Origin: Cordilura impudica
Lineage: Eukaryota > Arthropoda > Insecta > Diptera > Scathophagidae
NCBI GenBank assembly: GCA_963682025.1
Contig: OY821521.1
Coordinates: 120,762,020-120,826,019, forward strand
Direction: 5' to 3'
Length of the DNA: 64,000 bases
Each line of letters begins with the position of its first letter. The stretch's first letter is position 1. Positions 12,375 through 24,092 of this stretch are shown piece by piece. Below the pieces are notes generated by a model. The model saw only the letters and a program-made list of their open reading frames with translations. It made no database searches and was not told the DNA's origin. A program made the translations under genes and the position numbers.

Positions 12375-12638
12375 AAAGTTTCTTTTTTAAAAAAGAAACT
12401 TTGAAAATTTACTAAGGAAAAGTTTTAAAAAAAAATTTAATAAAATTTAAAAATTTACATGGAATGGTATATTCCAATTCATATACCATTTCATAATCCA
12501 TTCCATATTCCATTTCATATTCCATTCCATATTCCATTCCATATACCATTTCATATTCCATTCCATGTAAATTTTTAAATTTTCTTAAAAATTGAACTTT
12601 AGTAAATTTCAAAGTTTCTTTTTTAAAAAAGAAACTTT
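12375..12638. repeat. Palindromic cassette with CCATTCCATA repeats at the arm/loop junction
   Basis: The 28-bp self-complementary block AAAGTTTCTTTTTT plus its complement occurs at both ends (12375-12402 and 12611-12638). Between them lies an imperfect inverted repeat (AAATTTACTAAGG inward, complement near 12596) and a core of about 100 bp of CCATTCCATATT/CCATTTCATATT repeats. A truncated trace of the end block (AAAGAAACTTTTTTTTC) recurs at the opposite junction near 16499. It looks like a small hairpin element or the inner edge of the arm. The minus-strand MEYEMEYGMEY-type frame is a translation of the repeat. Confidence 0.65.
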
Positions 12639-12887
12639 TTGTTATGTATTGTTGATCTGTATTGGAGTAATTAGTCATTTATACTATGTTCACACGGACA
12701 GCAATATTAGCGATTCGCTCTCTTATTCTCGGTTGGCGAGCGAATCATGATTGAGTCTACATGATTCGCCATACAAAATTTTGAGAACGAATCTACTGGT
12801 TCATTTTGAACCTAGTTGTGAACCAAGAAACATTCAGTGTCATCTCCAAGTTTGATAACAAATTATCGCTAGTTTATCTAAACTAGC

Positions 12888-15267
12888 CAGGGTTGGAAAA
12901 AATCATGATTTTTTCGGAAAAAATCAAAAAATCAGATTTTTTCAAAAAATCCATACAAAATTGTGATTTTTTGCGATTTTTTTGATTTTTTTGATTTTTT
13001 CGATTTTGCTACAACTTTCCTCAAAAAAAAATCGACCACACCGAAAAATAATCCATGTCTCTACCAAACTAAAAGTTTTCCACCAACTTTGGTGGATTTT
13101 TACCACAGTGGCAACTCTGAGTTTAATTATATTTTGAGATAAAACTGGCTGTAAAAGAAATGGGGAATCCCGGTTTTGTAAACTTTGCGTATTTGATGAA
13201 AGAAAAGAAAGAATGTGCGTTCTGAAAAGCGAACGACTGTGTTGAACGATAGTAAGAATCGTTTATTTTTGTTGCCTGTTGATATTGTTGTGCGGTGTGC
13301 TTGAATAAATTAATTTAATATTTACAAAGATGCCTCGCTATAAGGATGTGATTTGGGAGCATTTCACAATAAAACAGACTTCTAAAACTGACTGTCGAGC
13401 GATATGCAAAAATTGTAAAAAAGAAATGCAAGGTTTGGTGAAGCGGATGAAAAGCCATTATGAAAAATGCAAAAATAATATTCCGGATGACGATGATGAA
13501 GTTACAGGTAAGTTAATGCAGTTTTCACCATTGTATTTTTGGAATAAAAAATATTTATTTTTCAGAATCTGCGCCACCTTCTGAACCTACCACCTCTGTA
13601 TGTTCTTCTGGTAAAGGCGACGAATGCGCGGCACCATCTCTTAAAAAAAAGGAGCTATCTGGAAATAGTTTAAGTCCGTTTATTGTAAAAACGCCCACAT
13701 TTATGAAAAAAAAGCTTGACCTACAAATAGCAAGGTCTATGTTTGCCACCAACTGTAGTTTCAGATCTATCGAACATCCACAAGTAAAAAAAGCTCTTTC
13801 ATTATTGCGTCCAGGTTATATCCCCCCATCTCGGAAGGATATCTCAGGCAAATTATTGGATGAAATATACCATGAAGAAAGAGAACAGTGCTTCTCTAAG
13901 GTATTTGATAGTTTTGTCAATATGTCTGTTGACGGTTGGTCAAACGTTCATAATGAACCGGTAATTTGTGCTGCTATTACTACTGAGCAAAGTGAAGTGA
14001 TCCTCTTTGAATCGGTGGATACAACAGGAAAACCGCACACTAGTGAATATCTTACTGAAATTTGTGAAGTTTTAATAAAAAAATTGAAGTCTCAGTACAA
14101 TTGCAATGTGGCAAGTTTGGTCACCGACAACGCTTACAATATGGCTAAAATGCGGAACGATTTAAAAAAAAGCGACATAATCACATACGGCTGTTCAGCA
14201 CACTTGTTGAACTTACTTTCCAAAGATTTCGAAATTGGCATTATCAAGGAACACGTAGTGCAAATAGTTAAATACTTCCGAAACAATCATGCAGCTAGCG
14301 CATTGTACAAAGCAGAAGGAGGTAGAGCATTAGTGCTGCCAAAAGATGTTCGTTGGAATACTGTATCTGACTGTTTCGAAGTTTTTTTGTCGGAGTGGCA
14401 GAAGCTACTGAAAGTGTGTGAAGAAAATAGGGACGTTATCGATTCTGATATTAGGACAAAAGTTGAAAACATGGTCATAAAGCGATCAGTGGAAGATTTT
14501 CTCTTTACAAAGGAATAATGCAAATCTGTCTACAGCGGTAACGGCTTGGAAGAAACTTGAAGCTAAATTTGATGATGCTGATATAAATGTCAGCCAAATG
14601 TCGAAGTTTCAAAAGAGGTATCAACAAGCAATGACTCCCAGTCACTTCTTGGCATTTTTATTAGACCCAACCCAAACAGAATTCACACTTACAGATATAG
14701 AAGAAGAAAGTGCGTTGGAGGAAGCACAAAATCACTATGATGGTTCAGTTTTGCTACCATTGATAGTAAAACTTAAGTCAAAATCAAAACCATTCCAAAG
14801 TATGATGTTCGTACCAGCAGTGTTAAAAAATGTAACACCATTAGAGTGGTGGATTTCACAGAAGAACATATTTACCGAAGTAGAATACTCTACGATTTTT
14901 CCAATTGTTAAGCAATTGTTTGGGGCGATAGCTTCTTCAGCTGCTGTCGAAAGAGTGTTTTCTACATTTGGCATTGTTCATAGTAAATTAAGAAACCGAC
15001 TGGGAATTCAAAAAGCTGGAAAGCTGGTGTTTTTGTTTAAGCATTATAATAATGATATTGATTTCTCAGATGTCAACGATTCCTGTCTTTAACATGTATA
15101 TATTTGTTTGTTTTTTGTTAATTTCTGTAAAAAAAATATATTTTTGTGAAAAAAAAAAAAAATAAAAATATTTGATTAAATCACTGATTTTTATCGAAAA
15201 AATCATTTGATTAAATCATGATTTAAATCATGATTTAAATCAAAATGATTAAATCATGCCAACCCTG
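12888..15267 (+). mobile_element. Complete hAT-superfamily DNA transposon (2380 bp)
   Basis: The ends are CAGGGTTGG (12888) and CCAACCCTG (15267), the classic hAT terminal inverted repeat. The perfect 8-bp TSD AAACTAGC lies at 12880-12887 and 15268-15275. Subterminal regions are rich in ATGATTTAAATC/GATTTTTT motifs, probable transposase binding sites. It contains one transposase gene in the plus orientation. It inserted into the MITE at 12682-15757. Confidence 0.93.
13330..15092 (+). CDS. hAT transposase, two exons, one frameshift
   Basis: Cut-and-paste transposase of the hAT superfamily. Exon 1 is 13330-13507. The donor GTAAGT at 13508 and acceptor TTTTTCAG ending at 13565 give a 58-bp intron, and the frame stays open across it. 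Residues 22-47 form a BED-type zinc finger (C26-x2-C29, H43-x3-C47). Exon 2 runs open to a stop at 14516-14518. Homologous sequence (NANLSTAVTAWKKLE) continues in another frame and through 14598-15092, so a single-base indel near 14508-14516 breaks the gene. The C-terminus has the hAT dimerisation signature SSAAVERVFSTFG followed by SKLRNRLG. Total would be about 567 residues, normal for the family. The start is the first Met, directly before the zinc finger. The indel may be a real mutation or a sequencing error. Confidence 0.9.
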
Positions 15268-15294
15268 AAACTAGCTGTCAAATACAAAATATAA

Positions 15295-15480
15295 ACAAAA
15301 AAAAAAACAAGAAATTAATGTGTACAAAGAACATAAACAAAAAAAACAAGAAATTAATGTGTAAAAAACAATAATAACAATAATAAACAAAGAAAAAAAA
15401 AAAACAATAAATTAACGTGTACAATACAAACAAAAAAAAAAAAAAAAACAAGAAATTAACGTGTACAAAAAAATAAATAG
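15295..15480. repeat. Short tandem repeat, AACAAGAAATTAAYGTGTAC
   Basis: Four copies of AACAAGAAATTAATGTGTAC or close variants start near 15308, 15345, 15404 and 15449, separated by A-rich spacers. They lie in the right half of the split MITE. The minus-strand frame rich in F, L and Y is the translation of this A/T-rich repeat. Confidence 0.7.
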
Positions 15481-15757
15481 AAACATAAATAAATAGAAAC
15501 AAATAAAAGCCATATATTACATAAAGCATATAAATAATTAAAAAAAATGTAAAAAAAACAAACAGAAAAACCCTAAATATTTAAACGAAAAATTTTAATG
15601 TAAATAAAAACAAAAACAAAAAGCCGCGCCATATGTTTCAAAAAATATATATATATAAACGTCAAAAACAAACAAGAACACTCGTCTGAACACCTAGGTT
15701 CACAATCATGATTCAGAGAGCGAATCAAGTGGTTCATATTGCCGTCTGAACATGCAA

Positions 15758-16493
15758 TTATTGTTCGGTTTAAGATCATGTATTTATTTTTCTAATGAAA
15801 GAAAGATAATAATTTTTGTAATGTAAGAGAAATATTAGAAAAAAATTTAAGACAGCGCTAGAGGGAGCAGCTACTTTCGAACAAAGCGACTTGTTCATTG
15901 TCAGCATCCTTCTGTCTATTACTTCAACTCATGCTTAATCAACTATTTAACTCAACATTTGAAAGAAAAGAACATGAAAAATATTTTTCTGTTTTTATAT
16001 ACGAGAGTTTGTACGAACAAGCTGAGCTTTTCCAATTTTTAGCTTTCGCTACATTAACATAACCAGATCAATTACAAGTCTTGTAATGTGAACAGCTCTT
16101 TGCTTTTGCCATTGTCCTCTAGATGGAACTGTAATGGCATGTGAAATCTTAACAGATTACACAAATGCATTGTACCTCTTGTGTTGTATGTTATTGTTAT
16201 GTATTGTTGATCTGTATTGGAATAATTAGTCATTTATTGTTCGGTTTAAGATCATGTATATATTTTTCTAATGAAAGAAAGATAATAATTTTCGTAATGT
16301 AAGAGAAATATTAGAAAAAAATTGAAGACAGCGCTAGATGGAGTAGCTACTTTCGAACAAAGCAACTTGTTCATCGTCAGCATCCTTCTGTCTATTACTT
16401 CAACTCATGCTTATATTTCTCTTACATTACAAAAATTATTATCTTTCTTGCATTAGAAAAATATATACATGATCTTAAACCGAACAATAAATG
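15758..16493. repeat. FB1 loop: one and a half diverged 493-bp satellite monomers, then an inverted piece
   Basis: From TTGTTCGGTTTAAGATCATG the sequence follows the FB2 monomer: GACAGCGCTAG, CTACTTTCGAACAAAGCGAC, CAACTCATGCTTAATC. A second monomer begins near 16235 and stops at about 16414, where an inverted piece (TTTCTCTTACATTACAAAAA to CCGAACAATAAATGAC) runs to 16493. The first 41 bp of the leading monomer are at 12641-12681, before the MITE. These monomers are clearly more diverged than those within FB2. Confidence 0.85.
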
Positions 16494-19322
16494 ACTAAAG
16501 AAACTTTTTTTTCATAACAACTAGATAGAAGAAGAATTATAAAATTGATTTTTCTCATATTATTAGTAAAATTTTCGTATTATTAGTAAAATTTTTTAAT
16601 AAAGCATGATACGCTATGATGAATTAAAGATATTTGTTTTATAGAAAAACTATCAGATTAGAAACAGTAAGCATTTGAAATATTTTTCTTATTGAATACG
16701 GTCAATTGCGTAATATTCTAAGTAAAGGAATCAGTATCCATATAATTTATATTAACATTGGTTGATATTTAGGTTTCATGTAATCATAATGAAAATCATA
16801 CATTTTTCAACAAACTATGAATATTGATGAAATTTATATGAAGAACTTTAACTTAAACTATTACAAAGTAGGTATATAAAAAAATTAAAATATAGATTAT
16901 ATTATCATTATATTATCATAGAAATATATTTAAATTTTAGTAAATTTAAATAATTTTGTAGATATTTTGGAGGAAAATTTTACAAATGGATAAAAAAAAT
17001 GTTGATAAAATTGTTTAAGATTTCTGTAGTATATCATGTAGTTTGTTTTATCATTCAAGTCTGTTATTAATTTAATATTTTTTTATTAATATTGTAAAAA
17101 TTATGTTTTGCCGTTGGCAAAACATTTATTTTCTGAAATAATTTAAACAAATCAATTACATAAGCAGTATTTTTTACTGAAATATTTCTGTTTTGTTCCA
17201 AATTTTTTTTTTTTGAAATGTAAATGATTTCCTATAAAAATTCATTTTGTAATCAATATATTTTAATAATTCTTATTAAAAAAAGATTTTTTTGTATTAA
17301 ACATTCGGTTTTTATTTTTTCATAAAAATTATCGAAATAATTGCAACTAAATGGATTTATTTTCATATGTTTAGAGAAAAACTATAAAAAAGAACTTCAT
17401 TTGTTAATATGAAAAAAAAATTATAATAATACAGTAAGTTTTCAATATTTCAATAGATTATTATAGAAATATTTTAATTATTTTTTAGATATTTTGTAGG
17501 AAAATTTTATAATTTGGATAGAAGAAATGATATTAAAAAACTTAAATAAGACTAAATATAAAATTTTTCTTGTTCCCAACCTTGCTAAAACCCATAAAGG
17601 AAAAACACGATATTGAAAGAAATATACAACTTGCTTAAATTAATCTCTAATATTGTTTGGACTAATAATTGTAAGAATTTTTTTTTCAAGTTCCTATTAT
17701 TGTATATTAAATCAAAATAAATCAAAGTATAAAAGTATTTAAAAAATGTTTCATAAATTAAACTAAAAATTGAAATCAAAAATTAAAAAACTAAAAACTT
17801 AAATTAAAAACTAAAAACTAATAATTGAAAATCAAATATAAAAACTAAAAACTAAAAATTTAAAATTGAAAATCAAATATAAAAACTAAAAACTAAAAAT
17901 TGAAAAATTAAAAACTAAAAATTGAAAAATCAAAAATCAGAAATAAAAAAATAAAAATTAAAAATTGTAAAGCAAATATAAAAACTAAAAAAATTTAATA
18001 TTGCAAAATCAAAAATTACAAAACTAAAAACTTAAATTAAAAATTGAAAACCTAAAAACTTAAATTAAAAAATTGAAAAGCTAATATAAAAAGTAAAAAC
18101 TATAAATTTCAAATAGCATAGAAACGTGACTTCATGTTAGTGCGCTGTTTAAAATTTTTTCTTTGAATTAGTTCTATCTTTAATAAAATTATATAATTTT
18201 TAAACTAGAATTTACAACCATATATAAAACTCTAAAATAAAACAATAATAAAAAGAATAAAAACTAAAATATTAATGAAAAACAAGTATAGGAACTAACT
18301 ATAATAAATTAAGTGAAAAATAAAAACTAAAAATTTAAAAACTTGAATTATAAATTGAAAACCTGAAAACTCAAAATTTAAATTAAAATATTGGAAAGTA
18401 AATATAAAAAAATTGTTTGAAAAACGTTAGAGTTTGAAAAAAGATGAAGATTTGATCGTTAATATTTGAAAAAAAAAATTGAAAAAAAAAAAATTTTGTA
18501 ATAAATATTAAAGTCTGAAAAGTGGTATTAAAATTGGTTATAATTTATCTTAAAAAGAAACAAAAAAATATATATATTGAAATAATTTAATAGAAAGAAA
18601 CATATAAACTTGAATAAACGAAAATTTTCTCAAATAAATCTAAAAAAATGTATTTTGTGAATGAAAAATATGTTGTCAGCTCTAAAAAGCTTGAGGCTTT
18701 TGAAATATATAAAATGTGTTTAAATTCAAAGTTACCGGATATATTTTTAATTAATAAAACAGCTAAAATGTATTGGAAATGAAAAAGAACTCTAGCAACT
18801 AAAGATTCAAAAATATCTTGAAAAAACAACTGTATGAACTAACTGAAAGATACTTGAATGTTCAGAGTTAATAAAAAATGAATGAAATATCTAAAATATT
18901 AATGAAAAACAACTATAGGAACTAACTGAAAGATACCTATCCATAATAAATTAAACTTAAAATTAAAAACGAAAAATTTAAAACTTAAATTAAAAACCAA
19001 AAACTTAAATTAAAAATTGAAAACCTGGAAACTTAATATAAAAAAAATTGAAAAGCAAATATAAAAAAATGTTTGAAAATCGTTACTATTTAAAAAAAAT
19101 AAAAATTTGGTCGGATGTAATAACAAATTTAGTAAATAAATATTAAGGTCTGAAAAGTGTTATAAAATTGGTTAATACTTAACTTAATAAGAAACATATT
19201 CAATAGAAAGGAACATATAAACTTGAATAAACACATATTTTCTCCAATAATTCTAAAAAATGGGGTTTGTGAATGAAAAATATGTTGTCACTCTAAAAAA
19301 AACCTCATTAGAATACATAAAA
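16494..19322. repeat. FB1 right inner arm
   Basis: Inverted counterpart of 8838-12374. It starts AAAGAAACTTTTTTTTCATAACAACTAGAT, the complement of the left arm near 12357-12390 (broken here as AAAGAAACTTTTTTTTC then ATAACAACTAGAT). It includes the degenerate AAAACTAAAAATTGAAAATC string at 17760-18090 and two direct-repeat units with CTTGAATAAACGAAAATTT near 18610 and 19220. Small frames here (17585-17779, 18587-18829) are arm sequence, not genes. Confidence 0.75.
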
Positions 19323-19352
19323 CTAGCGGATCCCGGCTTGCTTCGCTACGCA
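19323..19352 (-). other. Helitron 3' terminus
   Basis: The minus strand ends GTAGCGAAGCAAGCCGGGAT followed by CCGCTAG, with T as the next base. CTAG fits the CTRR consensus, and the TAGCG/CGCTA pair can form a short terminal hairpin. The AGCGAAGC...GGGTCCGCTAG style is common in arthropod Helitrons. Confidence 0.85.
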
Positions 19353-19429
19353 TGAATATTATTATTGAATCAAATTCATTGGTTATTTTTATTTATTTTT
19401 TTTTGGAAATAATAAAAAAAAGTACATCA

Positions 19430-19912
19430 ATTCAATACATTAGTGTATACAATGTTTTTTGTTTGATTGTGTGGTGCAAGAATAAATAAATTTGTTGGTG
19501 CTCCCACTCTGGAACATGCGATTTATAATGGTCCGTGAGGAAAGCACGGTTCCTCCACATTCACACCACACACTTGAAGCATTTGTCCTTGATCTTTATT
19601 AACGGTTATAGCAAAGGATAAACGCACGGGAAATTGAATACGTTTGAATTGAAATGGCATGTTTGTTGGTATTAGTGGGACGTGGTATCAGTACAACTTC
19701 TCCTTTTGCTTTGCCAGTGAGAATGGTTGCTTGGATCAAATTGGGCATTCACGGAAAGTCTCGTTCCATTGCACAGTTTTGGTGAATTGAGATTTCGAAG
19801 AAATATGATCGATGAAACAATTTTCAAATTCAAAAGATGCGGTGGCATACCGGGTGATTCCAAAGAATTCAAAAATTCAACCGGATAATTTACTTACGTC
19901 TTCTTCATTCGT
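19430..19912 (-). pseudogene. Helitron Pif1-type helicase, C-terminal part
   Basis: Minus-strand frames include [39 protein letters not shown], then FPVRLSFAITVNKDQGQML and IACSRVGAPTNLFLHH. These match the last helicase domains of Helitron proteins, including motif VI (INKAQGQ-like, here VNKDQGQ) and the terminal ACSRVG. At least two frameshifts separate them. About 300 bp of unrecognisable linker lie between this and the N-terminal helicase half at 20225. Confidence 0.85.
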
Positions 19913-20224
19913 AGCAGTAACAATGGATTTGTATGATACCAAGTCACCTGGCAATTTCTGTTGAATTTGAAAATTTATTTAATTAACATTTGCATTTTTG
20001 GTGCTAAATTGCGCGTTCTCTTAACCAGTAATGATGTTTTTAGTTTTGAACAATGTTTGGAAAAACGCGATCAATTAGTTCTTCTTTTGATGGCGTAATT
20101 GTACAAAAGTTGTTTGGTAACGTGATAAAGCCATTTAAATCACTTGCAATTTAGCCATCGCCATTCTGCAGCAGTTGCTTCGAAAACTCACGTGCTGCGA
20201 TAACTTAATGCATAAGTTATAACT

Positions 20225-20986
20225 TCAGTACATTTCCCCAAAGAATCGATCTGGGCATGACGGGCAACGTTTGTCGAAAATCACCAGCAATATTAATGCA
20301 CCTCCGAACAACTGTTGATTTCCACGTAGATCCTGTAATGTTCGATTCGATGCTTCCAAAGATTTTTTAAGGGCCATCGGACATTCATCCCATAAAATCA
20401 TTGCTGCTTGTTGCAAAACTTTGGCCATTCCAGATTTTCTTGAAATATTACACGTTGGAATCTCAACCGTTTGCATGTTTAATGGCAATTTCAAAACGGA
20501 ATGTGCAGTTCGGCCACCATACAATAATGTAGCTTCAATACCAGAAGACGCAAGTGCAAATACAATTTTTCCTTCGGATCTAATTGTCGCTAAGATTAAT
20601 GAAATGAGAAATGTTTTTCCAGTGCCACCAGGAACGTCCAAAAAATATAATCCACCAGTGCTGTTAATGACAACTTGCATGATTCTATCGTATGCATTAT
20701 TTTGCTGAATATTCAATTGTGGAATGTGTGTTTGCACAAACGCACGCAATTCATCACATTCGAATTGCTGTTCGCGTTGCAATTCTCGCTCAAATAAATC
20801 ATGCATTGGACGATTAGGTGCGATCATGCCTAATTGTCCTAATGCTTTATTTGCAATCATAAGGCAAATATCTTCAATCAATATCAAAGCCGATTTATAC
20901 ATTTCTAATGTATGTACCAATTCGGAATCCATCGAACGATGTTGATGTTTCAGCCATGAAATCTTTATATTTATTCCACAATTCAA
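20225..20986 (-). pseudogene. Helitron Pif1-type helicase, N-terminal part
   Basis: A 253-residue frame of a superfamily 1B 5'-3' helicase that unwinds DNA during rolling-circle transposition. Walker A is GGTGKT at residues 120-125, followed by FALASSGIEATLLYGGRTAHS (motif Ia region), and Walker B ILWDE at 197-201. The frame ends soon after the conserved QDLRG...FGG region by a frameshift. It lies directly downstream of the Rep part in Helitron order. Confidence 0.9.
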
Positions 20987-21224
20987 GTGGATATCATGTT
21001 GATATTATTATTGCGAATAACATACGTATACGTATAACGCGTAGCATCCCAATGCATATCATCTTCAAGCAAACGCAACCGTTGGCATGCATCACGATAT
21101 GTTCTACACAATTCACCATCAACAGTTCTTCAATTCTGAAATGATTGTGGCCCACGTACGTTCACTAACAACAATCGCAAATAAAAACATTCAACATTAT
21201 TTGGACTAACTGTATAAATGCGGA

Positions 21225-22366
21225 CTAAAGCATCCGTTGAAAAAACACCTCGGTAGCGATCAACAAGAGTACCTTGTTTGCAGCGTTGAAATTTTTTGTT
21301 GATGCGTTCCAAGTGAAATGTCGTAGTGCTTCCGAATATAAAAGTGTTCTAACAAATTCATCCGTTTCACATAACTTGGAAAAATCTGTCAGTGTAGTTG
21401 CTGGAGGCTGTACTGCTCTTTGTGCGGCATTTCCATCAGTGATATAAACACGTTGGCCATTTTCAAGCTGGACTGCTAAATGTATAACAACAGGGTGTCT
21501 GTCATGTATTGGGAATGATAAAATTCGCCAAATAGCTTCGTTAGTACTATATGTATATCTTCCCATTTGGTACTGCAAAATTTCATCATTTCTATTTTCA
21601 GCAGCCACTCCGAAAACAGCCATATCGCTGCCCTTATTAACATACTTGCAAATGTATTTTATTGATTTGACTGAATTGCAGTATTCGGCATTTATATGAG
21701 CATTTTTTATAACAACGGTGCATACGGCACTATCCAATGATTATCAACTTCAAAGTCTTGGTTCCGGATTTTAATAGTAGTAGTTTTACCATTATCTTGG
21801 GCTGATCGTCGACGATACTGTCGATATCCATCATCACCGTGTATTGTTTCAGCAATCTATTGTCTTGGAAAACGCTTTGAACATTTGCCGTCGATCATAC
21901 ATGGTGAATTTGGATTGATTTCACCGCAGGACCGTGTATCATATTTTTCGCGAACAATTGTGGATCGATAGTTTTATCTGGAATTTCGGCCGATATAACA
22001 CTATCAATCATATCTGGCGTTATTTTCCGTACCAACCATATCAAAATGTGAGCGTGCGGCAAGCTCCTTTTTGCCATTCAATTTGATACATATAGCAGCG
22101 CACTTCTCCAAATACACAGAGCTTGACAATCAGATCCATCAAATTTTCAATTTTTGGTGGAATATGCGTGCGGTTATATCGTGTCGATCATACACATCAG
22201 CCCAATTTGGGTTGCAAGTAAATGTGATGAACAAATCTGGACGGCCGTAATGACGAACATATGACATGGCATCTTGTGTATACTCGTGCATATGATATGG
22301 GCTACCGGTATATGATGATGGTAATATCGTCAAACGTCCAATGTCATTCACATCCACATCATTCAA
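21225..22366 (-). pseudogene. Helitron Rep (HUH/Y2) domain, intact-order copy
   Basis: Three minus-strand frames give the Rep domain in order. 22366-22139 has GRPDLFITFTCNPNW; 22077-21895 begins with KRSLPHAHILIWL, carrying the HUH metal-binding histidines (HAH); 21737-21225 has AEYCNSVKSIKYICKYVNKG, the tyrosine region (Y at EYC and KYI). This nickase starts rolling-circle transfer. Frameshifts separate the pieces. The next element region is the helicase. The stretch 20987-21224 is non-coding linker or decayed sequence. Confidence 0.88.
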
Positions 22367-22559
22367 TAGTGCATCACGTAAATGTATTGTACTCTTCAGA
22401 TCTCAATCGGGATTGATTATGACGGAAGAAATTCAATCGTTCGCTCTCGATTTTAGCATACATATCCACAATGTAGTGATGAAAGTTTATTGCATCGCAA
22501 AATGTTATTGTCCTCTTGATCACGAATCATCAATCGATACGAATAAAAATGCATCGCAC

Positions 22560-23115
22560 TAACTTTTTTTCGTTGTTTCTTGACCTGAAAATAATAAAAA
22601 TTATACTTTTAGTTAATTGAACGCAAATTTTACTCAAAAAACTAATCAAAAATCATAATTTTTTTTACCAGTCGTTGGATATATCATCGGTATATTTATA
22701 TGATAACCATCATCTCCTCTCCAGAACAAAATCGGGTATTGCAATGCGTCATAACAACGATGGAGTTCAGAAATACGATTTAGTAGCTCATTCCTACGGT
22801 ACAAAACAATATCTCTTGGCCCAAATTGTTCACCAACTATTACGATTGGCACGTCATCGATTGTTGGTGCATTAAATCGCCTGGCATGTTGTCCGAGTGG
22901 TGTTCTGTCGGCACGTATTATGATTTTGTGGTTATTGGTGGGCATCTGATTCTGTGCAATCTTGAATAATTTGACCAATGCATTCCTGTATTTGAAGCAA
23001 TTGCACAGTGCTGATTTTATTCACTGTTCTCATTGCCAATGAAATATATTTGCAAAAACTAATGGTCAGCATTTGGGAATGGCAATAATGACCCGGCTCT
23101 GTCCTTGAATCTGTA
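22560..23115 (-). pseudogene. Helitron N-terminal Rep region upstream of the HUH motif (unit 1)
   Basis: Frame 22978-22646 contains HKIIIRADRTPLGQHARRFN, VGEQFGPRDIVLYRRN, and CYDALQYPILFWRGDDGYH, a block highly conserved in Helitron replicases. Upstream codons near 23090-23000 read AGSLLPFPNADH and FLQIYFIGNENSE. Downstream, near 22560, SAMHFYSYRLMIRDQEDN follows after a frameshift. It is interrupted upstream by the non-LTR fragment at 23116-24092. Confidence 0.85.
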
Positions 23116-24092
23116 ATGTTTTTGAAATAGATTTAGATTACGACTCTGAATTTTTGAAGACATCTTGTACAGAGGCAGCTCATAAATCAAATTTCATATC
23201 ATTTATTCCACGCTAAGTAATTTTTTTTTAATAGTATTAAAAATACTTTGAATATTCACAAATAAATATTACATCAGTTCTTAATTCATTTGTTGTAAGC
23301 TCTAGATAAATACATGGAATCTTACAAAATTTGTACATTTTTTTCTAAATACATTGTAATTTCCTTCAAGTTTCATATTGTTTGGTAACTCATTAAATAG
23401 TTTGAAACCCTTCTAGAAAAGAGATTTCTGCATGTGTGTTGTCGTGACACTTTGGATTCGAAAATCTTCAGCATTCCTTAATCCATACGGTTGTACTTCC
23501 CCAACGTATTTTTTTTGATCGCAGAGATATTCTGCGAAAACTAAAGTATTGTATTTCAGTCTTTGATTAATATTCATCCGTTTTAGTTCTCTAAGCATTT
23601 CAATGATGTGTGTATATCGATTGCATTTAAGAATAACCCTCATTGCTTTGTTTTGGATTTTTTGCATTTTTTCTATCTGACTACAGCATGTATAAATTAT
23701 CGTCGATCCATATTCAAAATTTGGTTTAGTTATCGTATTATAAATATTTATTGCAGTTGTTTTGTTATTCTTTTCAAAAATCCGATTTTTTTTTAACGAT
23801 TTTCTTACATGTATAGTTTATATGTTCTTTAAACTTTAATTGTTTATCTATTATAAAACCGAGATATTTTATGTGTTCTACCTTTTCTATTATTTTATCG
23901 TTAATTTTAAATATTGCTTCAGTATTCATATTTATTTTTCTTTTACTTTCGTTAAGTTTTAATTTCTTTATGTTTAACCAAGTATTAATTTTATTGATGT
24001 CGTACATTATCTTCTACAGCTTTCATTATCGTCTCCTTCTGTGTATATTAACGTATCATCTGCGTATAGGACCATTTCACTTCTGTCTTATA
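23116..24092 (-). mobile_element. 5'-truncated non-LTR retrotransposon inside the Helitron (unit 1)
   Basis: The minus strand begins inside the polymerase with EMVLYADDTLIYTEGDD, carrying the YADD catalytic motif. It continues through NTWLNIKKLKLNESK and HIKYLGFIIDKQLKFKEHIN (thumb), then KIQNKAMRVILKCNRYTHI and YGLRNAEDFRIQSVTT (C-terminus). It interrupts the Helitron frame between MPTFKV (24100) and AGSLLPFPN (23090). Family: Jockey/CR1-like. Several frameshifts. It must have inserted before the 2.9-kb duplication, since both units carry it. Confidence 0.85.

Larger units (their letters stand above)
12682..15757. mobile_element. MITE (TTA TSD) split by the hAT element
   Basis: The left end TACTATGTTCACACGG and the right end CCGTCTGAACATGCAA are imperfect inverted repeats, followed inward on both sides by GATTCGCTCTC. 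TTA flanks both ends (12679-12681 and 15758-15760). The uninterrupted satellite monomer at 16226 reads GTCATTTATTGTTCGG, which is the expected empty site. Without the hAT insert the element is about 690 bp. PIF/Harbinger origin is suggested by the 3-bp TSD. Confidence 0.65.
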
